In this document: positions 25,044 to 32,442 of the stretch, piece by piece
Numbering within the stretch: position 1 is the stretch's first letter
How the letters are laid out: every line of letters starts with the position of its first letter
The notes under the pieces: generated by a model
The model's database searches: none
What the model saw: the letters and a program-made list of their open reading frames with translations, nothing else
What the model was told of the DNA's origin: nothing
Made by a program: the position numbers and the translations under genes
Source: Acidobacteriota bacterium
GTDB lineage: Bacteria > Acidobacteriota > Blastocatellia > Pyrinomonadales > Pyrinomonadaceae
Length of the DNA stretch: 64,000 bases
Reading direction: 5' to 3'
Assembly (NCBI GenBank): GCA_020199835.1
Contig: JAIVJV010000009.1
Span: 1,081,090-1,145,089, forward strand

Positions 25044-27911
25044 ATGACATTTCGTCACTTCGATAGGTCGCTGGGTTGCCTGGTCTCGCCCGCCCTGGAC
25101 GAACTGGCAACCCAGCTCTCTTTCGTCGAAGGATTGAGCGCGACAGAGCGCGATGTAATCACCGAGGCAACGCGAAAATCGCTTTACACAGTCCTGCACA
25201 CTAAAGTTACCCGGTTGCTGATTCTCGAACTCAACGCGGCGCGCGTAACCGGACGACTGAGCGGCGAGAACTCGGAACAGCGTTGGCAGCGATTCCTCGA
25301 TCTCTCGATCCAGCGGTCGTTCTGGGACGACTTAATCACTCATTACCCTTCGTTATCGCGAGTAGGCACGATCGTGCGGAACCGGTGCATGGCAACGCTG
25401 CGCTTCGCACAACGTTGGACCACGGATCGGCGCCAACTGGAATCTCTCTGTGCACATGACCCCCGCGAGCTGAACGAACTCCGCTTCGGAGCCGGTGACA
25501 GCCATCGCGGTGGGTCGACCGTGGCAATCGCGCGCGGTAAGGGTTGGCGTGTTGTTTACAAGCCGCGTTCGTTGGCCATTGACAGTGCGCTGCGCGGTTT
25601 CGTGGCCGAGCTTGCCGGTGATCACGGTAGTGCGGTCAATATCCGCGTCCCTGAAGCAATGGATCGTGGCGATTACGGATGGGTCGAATTTGTGGACCAC
25701 CGCTTCGCGGCAGGAAACGAGGAACTGGTTAGCTTCTATCGTGGCATCGGCGAGTTGCTGGCATTAATGCGTTTGCTCAGCGGCAGCGACCTGCACGCTG
25801 AAAATGTGATCGCCCAGGGCGGAAGCCCTGTGGTAGTCGATTGTGAAACCCTTTTCACGCCCAAAATTCCGCCGTCACCGTCCGGCTACGGCGGCGCGTT
25901 CGACCGTGCCGGCGAACTGATAGCTCGAACGGTACTTAGTGTAGGGTTGTTACCAGGTCGCGGAGTCGCTCTCGGTTGGCGCGGTGTGGACCTTTCCGCT
26001 GTGGGCATGCTCCCTGGACAGCAACCGATGCAGCCGCAGTTGGGAATCATTGGCGCGGGTTCGGACGAAGCGCATGTCGGAACCATCCTTGTTGAAGCGC
26101 CGGTGTCGCAGAATCATCCCAGTCCTCGACCGGCACTCGCTGAATACTGGCCAGAGGTACTGCGTGGGTTTGATGAATTAACAGCCACGCTGCAGCGCCT
26201 GGATGCAGCGGGCAGCTTGCGGCCGCGGCTGCGAGTGTTTGAGGATTGCCGCATCCGCGTGGTGGTGCGTGCGACCGAGGTCTACGCCGAGATCGGTCGG
26301 ATGCTATGGCATCCTGTATCGCTGCACAACCCTGAACCGGCACGGCTGCGTGCCTTCCGACTGTTGGAGAAAATGGCGGTGAACCTTTCCGTCGCGCCGA
26401 GCGATCCGGCGGTCATCAATGCCGAGATTGACGATTTACTGGAAAACGACATCCCCTACTTTTCCACCGTGGTGCGCGAAGGCCGCTTGTGCGGGCCGGG
26501 CGGCACATGCTGGCTTCCGCCCTGTCATCTGATTGAAGCTGCGTTAGAGGACTGGCGCAGTGCAGATTTCGATCTTGAGCAAAAAGTCATCCAGGCTTCA
26601 CTCGTAAGCGCTTACATCAACGACGGCTGGAAGTCTCCTGGAACGTCGGTATTGCGTACCCACGCGCACGGCGGCGATCTGGAAGCGCGTCGTCGCCGGC
26701 AAGCCGCACAAATCATTCAATCGATAGTGACAAATGCGATTCATTCCGACGATGGGACCGTAGCGTGGATTGCGCCGGTGCTTACTGCAACCGGCTGGTC
26801 GGTGCAGCCGTTGCAGCAGGATCTCTACAACGGGATCTCAGGGCTCACGTTGTTGCTCGGCGCTTATATTCGTGAAACAGCGGCTGGGCGCGCCGATACG
26901 GTCAATGAAGTTGATGGATTGTTTGAGGCGGCGTTGCATACGTTGCACTTGGCCGAGACCAAGCGTGAACGTCTGCGCACTGAAGGGCTGAAGGTCAGGC
27001 CCCTTTCACCCGGCGCGTATCTCGGACTCGGGTCGCAAATCTGGACCTACATTGTGCTGGCGCATTGGGAGTTGGACGGAGGCGATGGTTTGCAGCGCGC
27101 CCGCAAATTGGCGGACCAGGTTCCCGCAGCGGCTGCAGTGGACGACATCTACGATCTGCTTTCGGGAAGCGCAGGGGCCATCGTGCCATTGCTGATGTTG
27201 GCCGGCAAGACAGGCGATGAAACTTACGTGCGCATCGCTTCGCAACTCGGCGATCTCCTGCACGAGCGCGCTACACATCGTAACGGACAGGCTTACTGGA
27301 CCAGTACCCTCGCGCCTGAAGGAATGGGCGGCTTTGCTCATGGCGTAACCGGCATCGGCTGGGCCCTGACCCGGCTTGCGCGCGCAACGGGAAACGCGCG
27401 CTACGAGCAACTGGCACAAGAGGCGTTCGCCTTCGAAGACGCGCTCTTCGATGAGCAGGAGCAGAACTGGCTTGACCTGCGAATGCTCGATGACGCCAAA
27501 ACCGCGGCACAATGGTGCCACGGCGCTGTCGGAATTGGCTTGGCGCATCTCGATCTGGATTCAACCCTTACGCACGCATCGACACGGAAACTCGTGCGTC
27601 GGGCCGCCGCCGCAACCTGGCGGCTGGGGATGGGCTTGAATCATTGTGTGTGTCATGGCGATCTCGGCGCCTGGGAATTGCTGGATAGTGCGATCGCTGC
27701 CGGAGAGGCGCCTAAAGAGCTAACTGCTTCGTACCTGCTTGACATCATCCTGACCAGTCTCGAGCAGGATGGACCATCGTTCGGCATGGGTGGAAACGCG
27801 TTCACACCCGGCCTGTTGCCGGGAGTAGGAGGAGTTGCTTACCAATTGCTGCGGGCTCATCCCGAACATGATCTGCCTTCGATCCTGACTCCTGGTGGCG
27901 ACGAGATTTGA
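25044..27911 (+). CDS. lanM: Class II lanthipeptide synthetase LanM
   Basis: A 955-residue bifunctional enzyme. The N-terminal dehydratase half (kinase-like phosphorylation and elimination of Ser/Thr) shows GKGWRVVYKPRSLAID and SGSDLHAENVIAQGG...VVDCETLF. The C-terminal LanC-like cyclase has the zinc ligands Cys825 (QWCHGAVGIGLAHL) and Cys870-His871 (NHCVCHGDLG), plus GSAGAIVPLLML and GFAHGVTGIGWAL. It installs (methyl)lanthionine rings in the adjacent LanA. It starts 5 bases after lanA with no Shine-Dalgarno of its own, suggesting translational coupling. Confidence 0.95.
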   Translation: MTFRHFDRSLGCLVSPALDELATQLSFVEGLSATERDVITEATRKSLYTVLHTKVTRLLILELNAARVTGRLSGENSEQRWQRFLDLSIQRSFWDDLITHYPSLSRVGTIVRNRCMATLRFAQRWTTDRRQLESLCAHDPRELNELRFGAGDSHRGGSTVAIARGKGWRVVYKPRSLAIDSALRGFVAELAGDHGSAVNIRVPEAMDRGDYGWVEFVDHRFAAGNEELVSFYRGIGELLALMRLLSGSDLHAENVIAQGGSPVVVDCETLFTPKIPPSPSGYGGAFDRAGELIARTVLSVGLLPGRGVALGWRGVDLSAVGMLPGQQPMQPQLGIIGAGSDEAHVGTILVEAPVSQNHPSPRPALAEYWPEVLRGFDELTATLQRLDAAGSLRPRLRVFEDCRIRVVVRATEVYAEIGRMLWHPVSLHNPEPARLRAFRLLEKMAVNLSVAPSDPAVINAEIDDLLENDIPYFSTVVREGRLCGPGGTCWLPPCHLIEAALEDWRSADFDLEQKVIQASLVSAYINDGWKSPGTSVLRTHAHGGDLEARRRRQAAQIIQSIVTNAIHSDDGTVAWIAPVLTATGWSVQPLQQDLYNGISGLTLLLGAYIRETAAGRADTVNEVDGLFEAALHTLHLAETKRERLRTEGLKVRPLSPGAYLGLGSQIWTYIVLAHWELDGGDGLQRARKLADQVPAAAAVDDIYDLLSGSAGAIVPLLMLAGKTGDETYVRIASQLGDLLHERATHRNGQAYWTSTLAPEGMGGFAHGVTGIGWALTRLARATGNARYEQLAQEAFAFEDALFDEQEQNWLDLRMLDDAKTAAQWCHGAVGIGLAHLDLDSTLTHASTRKLVRRAAAATWRLGMGLNHCVCHGDLGAWELLDSAIAAGEAPKELTASYLLDIILTSLEQDGPSFGMGGNAFTPGLLPGVGGVAYQLLRAHPEHDLPSILTPGGDEI

Positions 27912-27992
27912 CGGCGACGAGATGAATTAGCCCGACCTGAGCATGGTAATACGCGTTAGATTTAGGACACTTCTCTCATCAGGTGGTGCAAT

Positions 27993-28401
27993 ATGAAAAC
28001 TCCAAACTCCTTGCCGTATTCCTCTCTGGTCTGATCTTCTGTCAGGCCTCACTGGCTCAAACACTTACAGCCACACAGTCCGCCGCTAAAAGCGAAACGT
28101 CACCGGAACAAGCGCGCGTGGCGCGGCTTGCGGGGTGGCGAAGGTTTGGGGAGCGGTGAAGTACTTTCATCCGTAACCGGCTTATCGCGAGATCGATTGG
28201 GACAAGGCGTTGATCGAGACGCTGCTGAAGGTAAGTGCGGCCAAAACGGCGCAGGAGTATGAGTCCGCGGTAAACGGAATGTTGGCAGTGCTGCAGGACA
28301 AAAGCACACGAGCCTAGATCGAATCGACCACCGCGCCTGATGCAACGACAGTGGGAGCCACGGATGAAAAACCGATAAAAGCGAAAATGGAATCGTTGTA
28401 A
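27993..28401 (+). pseudogene. Remnant of an S41-type peptidase N terminus
   Basis: Across frames and stops one can read a signal-like start (MKTPNSLPYSS), then VARLAGVAKVWGAVKYFHP, a stop, then AYREIDWDKALIETLLKV and AQEYESAVNGMLAVLQDKST. This is the order found at the start of secreted acidobacterial S41 peptidases. Stops, frameshifts and the missing catalytic domain show it is dead. Confidence 0.7.
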
Positions 28402-28463
28402 TCAAGGCGGCGCAGAGGGATACCGCGAAACTCGTTCGTCAAATTAAGCGGACCAAAGAGCCT

Positions 28464-28667
28464 ATGATCCTCACTGTAAACGGCAAAGCCGAATTGGTAG
28501 TTCAAGACGCTGAAAGTTACCAGCAGCTTCTGGAAGCAAAAGCACGCATGGAAACAATTGAAGGCATCAGGCGCGGTCTGGACAGTATGAAACGTGGCGC
28601 CGGCAAGTCTGCCGAAAAGTTTTTCCGCGAGTTCTTTGCTGAAAACAACATTCCAGAAGACGAATGA
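28464..28667 (+). CDS. Phd/YefM-type antitoxin, possibly 5'-damaged
   Basis: A 67-residue reading frame, MILTVNGKAELVVQDAESYQQL, matching the second half of the Phd/YefM DNA-binding fold and continuing into an acidic toxin-binding tail (FFREFFAENNIPEDE). In the same frame upstream, AAQRDTAKLVRQIKRTKEP continues the family's N terminus but no ATG, GTG or TTG starts it before a TGA at 28365. The gene has therefore either lost its start or uses the internal ATG. It overlaps the toxin remnant as ATGA. Confidence 0.65.
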   Translation: MILTVNGKAELVVQDAESYQQLLEAKARMETIEGIRRGLDSMKRGAGKSAEKFFREFFAENNIPEDE

Positions 28668-28976
28668 AGCGATACAGCGTGGTCTTTGAGGACTCGGCAC
28701 AGATCGATGTGCTCGAGTCGTACAAATGGGGCTGTCGTGTCTGGGGCAAAGCTTAGGCTCGGCGATGGCTCCGGCGCTTGCGCAGTGATGGGCCAACTTG
28801 GCGCGGCGCCAAAAGCGTTTCCACTAGCACCCAAGGACGATGAGTTCTTCGAAGAAATTCGCCATATGGTCATCGGCCGTTATCGCGTCTTGTTTACTGT
28901 GCGGAAGTCCGAAGTTCACGTGCTTCACGTCCGTGGAGCGCACGTTGACAGGATCGTTCGAACCGAGAAATCTTAA
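28664..28976 (+). pseudogene. Broken ParE/RelE-type toxin
   Basis: Starting at the ATGA overlap, MKRYSVVFEDSAQIDVLESY and KWGCRVWGKA read as a ParE/RelE toxin until TAG in the place of a usual Gln codon. ARRWLRRLRS continues in frame, then a frameshift moves the match to GQLGAAPKAFPLAP, EIRHMVIGRYRVLFTVR and VHVLHVRGAHVDRIV, ending at TAA 28974-28976. One nonsense codon and one frameshift inactivate it. Confidence 0.8.
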
Positions 28977-29051
28977 CGAACCGCGCGTCGTCGTAGTAAA
29001 CTGCCGGGCGCTTTGCCCAGAAGATCCGAAACCATCCAGGAGGTTACGCAC

Positions 29052-30161
29052 TTGAAAATTAGAACCCGGCTGACGTGTGCCTTCATACTCGCGCTTGCTG
29101 TTGTTGCAGTACAGACCATCGTTGCGGTAAACACGACGGCAAATACCGCAAACACTCAGGACCAGCCAACCATTCAAAAAGATTCCATCCAGGTCACCGC
29201 GTTCACCGTCAACTCCTTCAAAGGCAATTTCGACGTGTGGAGTTGGCTACCGCGCATGCAGTTTCGCGTGAACGGACCAATCGCAAGCGGAAGCCAACTC
29301 TATGTTGAGTTCAGCACGCCCGCGGGACCGTGGGTGAAATTCGATTGCTCCACTAACAACATCCAGAAAGGTTACTGGTGGAAGACCGAGTGCGGCGGCC
29401 GTGATATTGGCGAAGACAAAGCCCTCACGTACACCGGCCCCGTGAACTTCACGATCAAGATGCGTAACGAACTCGCCGGTAATGACACAACACTCTTTAC
29501 TGGCAAGATGAAGGTCGCTAAGGCCCGTACAAACGAAGTTGGACCGAAGGCGGTTAACAAGTTTGTGTACTGGGTGGATCACGATTGGAACCTGCCGATT
29601 GGTTACGTTTATCTCACGCCGTCAGACGTTTTCGGCTGGAAGATGCCCGACTTCCACGTGGCGTTTTGGGTACGCGGTGAACCAGTGAAGTTCGATCCGC
29701 ACCTGTTCTACCATGGCAAGGAAGTCGGTAAGCAATTCATGGACAATCTCGAAGTCGGACGAGCGAGCTGCGATGCCGTGATCGAGAACAACACGTCGCA
29801 TTCCGTGGAAGACTCAGTGCCGCAGAAAGCAAAGTGGGCGCGCGTCGAGTGCGACTTCCCAAACATCAAAGGCAGCAACACGACCGGCGAACGCGACGAT
29901 ATTTTCACACTGGCCAAGAACCCCGGTGAGTACGAGTTCAAACTGTTGTGGAACAACAAGCTCGCGCGCTCCATCAAGTTCACGGTTCAGCCCGGTGGGA
30001 AATTCGATAACGGCATCGCCACCGCGAACCAGCTCGGCTCGGATATCGTCATCGTGCCCGTGCAGATCATTGGCGACCAGGATGGCCCCTGGAATAAAAC
30101 TGCTTGGAAAACAGACGCGTTTTATGGTAATCCACTAACAGGTTTTACCGCGCTGCCTTAG
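29052..30161 (+). CDS. Secreted protein of unknown function
   Basis: A 369-residue protein with a signal peptide (KIRTRLTCAFILALAVVAVQTIVAV). The rest is beta-rich with many aromatic residues (NFDVWSWLPRMQFRVNGP, YVEFSTPAGPWVKFDC, VYWVDHDWNLPIGYVYLTP) and four Cys. I do not recognise a named domain. TTG 29052 is chosen as start: CAGGAGG lies 9 bases upstream and the signal peptide begins there. It is followed 5 bases later by hemolysin III. Confidence 0.75.
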   Translation: MKIRTRLTCAFILALAVVAVQTIVAVNTTANTANTQDQPTIQKDSIQVTAFTVNSFKGNFDVWSWLPRMQFRVNGPIASGSQLYVEFSTPAGPWVKFDCSTNNIQKGYWWKTECGGRDIGEDKALTYTGPVNFTIKMRNELAGNDTTLFTGKMKVAKARTNEVGPKAVNKFVYWVDHDWNLPIGYVYLTPSDVFGWKMPDFHVAFWVRGEPVKFDPHLFYHGKEVGKQFMDNLEVGRASCDAVIENNTSHSVEDSVPQKAKWARVECDFPNIKGSNTTGERDDIFTLAKNPGEYEFKLLWNNKLARSIKFTVQPGGKFDNGIATANQLGSDIVIVPVQIIGDQDGPWNKTAWKTDAFYGNPLTGFTALP

Positions 30162-30166
30162 ACCAC

Positions 30167-30808
30167 ATGAACGATACGCTACCTTTGATTTCCGTTCGTG
30201 AAGAGATCGCCAACAGCATCAGCCACGGCCTGGGGCTGGTGCTTGCTTTGATCGCGCTGCCGATACTCGTGCTCTCCGCAATGCGTATCGGCAGCACGCC
30301 TTTCCTCGTGGGCGCGATCGTCTACGGTACGACGATGGTCCTGCTTTATCTCGCGTCAACGCTGTATCACTCGATCACACACGAACCGGCCAAACGATTC
30401 TTTCGCCTCTTCGACCACAGCGCGATATTTCTGCTCATCGCCGGCACGTACACGCCGTTCACGCTGGGCGTGTTGCGCGGCGCGTGGGGCTGGAGTCTGC
30501 TGGTGACGATTTGGTCGCTTGCGATCGCCGGCATCGTGATGAAAGCGCTGCACGGCACGCGGCGTCCGTGGATCTCGATGGTGCTTTACATCGTGATGGG
30601 CTGGCTCGCGATCGTCGCGATCAAGCCGATGGTCCAGCTAATACCCGTACCCGGCATTGTTTTGATATTTGCCGGGGGCGTGGCGTACACGGGTGGGTTA
30701 GCGTTTTATGCTGCGCGAAGTTTGCGCTATAGCCATTTCATTTGGCACCTCTTTGTGATTGCAGGGACGATCTGCCACTTTTTTGCCGTGCTTTGGTACG
30801 CCGCGTAA
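30167..30808 (+). CDS. Hemolysin III / TrhA family membrane protein
   Basis: A 213-residue, seven-helix membrane protein of the PAQR-related hemolysin III family: REEIANSISHGLGLVLAL, LYLASTLYHSITHEPAKRFFRLFDHSAIFLLIAGTYTPF (split by a loop) and FHWHLFVIAGTICHFFAVLW-like end, here FIWHLFVIAGTICHFF. Conserved Ser, Asp and His residues form a probable zinc site. From knowledge of the family it affects membrane fluidity; haemolysis is not implied. Probably co-transcribed with the gene before. Confidence 0.92.
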   Translation: MNDTLPLISVREEIANSISHGLGLVLALIALPILVLSAMRIGSTPFLVGAIVYGTTMVLLYLASTLYHSITHEPAKRFFRLFDHSAIFLLIAGTYTPFTLGVLRGAWGWSLLVTIWSLAIAGIVMKALHGTRRPWISMVLYIVMGWLAIVAIKPMVQLIPVPGIVLIFAGGVAYTGGLAFYAARSLRYSHFIWHLFVIAGTICHFFAVLWYAA

Positions 30809-30812
30809 CTGG

Positions 30813-30830
30813 ACCACGAATTACACGAAT
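30813..30830. repeat. Short dispersed-repeat-like motif
   Basis: ACCACGAATTACACGAAT resembles the arms of the two palindromes at 835 and 5745 (CCACAGATTACACAGA) with G/A shifts. It has no matching second arm here, so it may be a decayed copy. Confidence 0.4.
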
Positions 30831-31627
30831 CTATTTTGATTTGTACTGAAACGTGATCCGCGTCTCCTCCTCCAGCACCAGCGGCCGCACGAACCGATAA
30901 GACAGACCGCTCCGCGGCACCTCGATACGCACCGGCAAGATCCCCGCTACGCGACGTTGCAGGTTGAACACGTTCTGCGAAGGCGCGTTCAAGTCGAGAA
31001 GCATGTTGTTCCTGATCGCTTTTGGTCTCGTTGCGTGTCGAGTTTATCGCGCTTTCGCTTCCGGCCGTGACTGTTACCGTCTCGGTTACAGTCCCCACCT
31101 CTATGGTCGTGCCCAAATGCGCCGGCTGATTTGCGGAGAGATGAAGATCGTATTGCATGGTTTTGAAACCGGGCGAATCGATATTCACTCGCACCGGTCC
31201 AGGCGCTACTCCCGCAATTATCCAACGACCCTCGTCATTAGATCTCGTGTTGAAAGCGGTTCCGCCTTGCGTGTTCACCGTCACCTCAGCTCCGGCCACC
31301 ACGGCGCCGTTCACATCAACGATGACGCCGCCGATCTGTCCTGCGCCGATCGAACCCGGATCCGTTCGAACGCCTGTACCTACATCAGCCGCAACATCAT
31401 CGGCGCCATCAACCGAAGCACTCAGCGCACCAGCGGTGGTGGCTCAGGGTCCGGTGCGGCCGGAGAGGCGGCGCGCTTGAGCGCGGTATATTCAGTCACT
31501 GGCAAAACAACCCAGCCGTCGGGCGTTGCGGCTCCGCTTTGCGCATACGCCGGCGCTCCGGCGAGTATTGTGATGGCCATCAAGACCGAGAGCCACAGAA
31601 TAGACGCAGACGGTCCATTGTCTTTCT
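30831..31627 (-). pseudogene. Decayed secreted protein gene with carboxypeptidase-regulatory-like domain
   Basis: Reading the minus strand across all three frames gives MAITILAGAPAYAQ (signal peptide), DGWVVLPVTEYTALKRAA, a stop, then GAVVAGAEVTVNTQGG and DEGRWIIAGVAPGPVRVNI (a regulatory-like beta-sandwich), a TonB-receptor-like linker (VTETVTVTAGSESAINSTRN), then MLLDLNAPSQNVFNLQRRVAG and LSYRFVRPLVLEEETRITFQY up to TAG at 30831-30833. At least two frameshifts separate the pieces. The parts look like fragments of two acidobacterial secreted protein families fused by deletion. Confidence 0.65.
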
Positions 31628-31726
31628 CCTTTGCAGTATGTGCTTTAGTGTTGTTGGGAGACTTGGCGAGAAATCTGATTGCCGGGCGTAAGATGCTGGC
31701 GCATTAAAGAAAAGGTCTCCGAGAAA

Positions 31727-32392
31727 ATGAAGGCCACGGAAAAACCCCGAGTGAAGATCTGTTGCATAGCGAGCATCGCGGAGGCGTGGCTGGCGATTGA
31801 ACACGGTGCGTCAGCGGTTGGATTGGTCTCTGCAATGCCGAGCGGGCCGGGGCCGATTCCGGAAGAACTGATCGCCGAGATCGCGGCAACGATCCCGCCG
31901 GGCGTGAGTTCGTTTGTGTTGACGTGCCAACAGGACGCAGCCGCCATCATCGATCAGCAGAAACGTTTGCGCGTGAATACGATTCAGATCTGCGATCGTT
32001 TGCCGGCAGGTAGTTACGAATGTTTACGCGAGGCGTTGCCTGGCATTTCGCTGGTGCAGGTGATTCACGTCACTGGTCCGGAAGCCGTCGATGAGGCAAT
32101 CGCGATCGCGCCGCAGGTTGATGCGATCCTGCTCGACTCGGGAAATCAGTCGCTGGCGATCAAAGAACTCGGCGGAACAGGTCGCACACACGACTGGCGA
32201 TTGAGTCGCACGATTCGCGAATCGATCGACATGCCGTTGTTTCTGGCGGGTGGATTGAAACCGGAGAACGTTGCGACAGCAATTCGTGAGGTGCGGCCGT
32301 TTGGAATCGACGTGTGCAGCGGACTGCGGACCGAGGGGAAACTCGATCCGCAGAAGCTCGCTGCACTTTTCAACGCCGTTTCTTCAGCGTAG
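31727..32392 (+). CDS. trpF: Phosphoribosylanthranilate isomerase (TrpF)-like
   Basis: About 221 residues with a TIM-barrel TrpF pattern: VKICCIASIAEAWLAIEHGASAVGLV at the N terminus (catalytic Cys region), QICDRLPAG, DAILLDSG, and FLAGGLKPENVATAI with GIDVCSGLRTEGKLDP at the phosphate-binding end. TrpF converts phosphoribosylanthranilate in tryptophan synthesis. KICC replaces the usual KICG, and the gene stands alone without other trp genes, so a related barrel reaction cannot be ruled out. ATG 31727 is preferred; the longer frame to 31679 lacks family sequence. Confidence 0.8.
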   Translation: MKATEKPRVKICCIASIAEAWLAIEHGASAVGLVSAMPSGPGPIPEELIAEIAATIPPGVSSFVLTCQQDAAAIIDQQKRLRVNTIQICDRLPAGSYECLREALPGISLVQVIHVTGPEAVDEAIAIAPQVDAILLDSGNQSLAIKELGGTGRTHDWRLSRTIRESIDMPLFLAGGLKPENVATAIREVRPFGIDVCSGLRTEGKLDPQKLAALFNAVSSA

Positions 32393-32442
32393 CGGCACGG
32401 CTTGGCCGCCGGATGTGCGGCGACGGCTACGCCTCGCCGTCC

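Noticed and set aside
30964..31707. Plus-strand frame of 247 codons across the decayed gene
   Set aside because: Recognisable protein blocks are on the minus strand; the plus-strand translation has no family and no signal.
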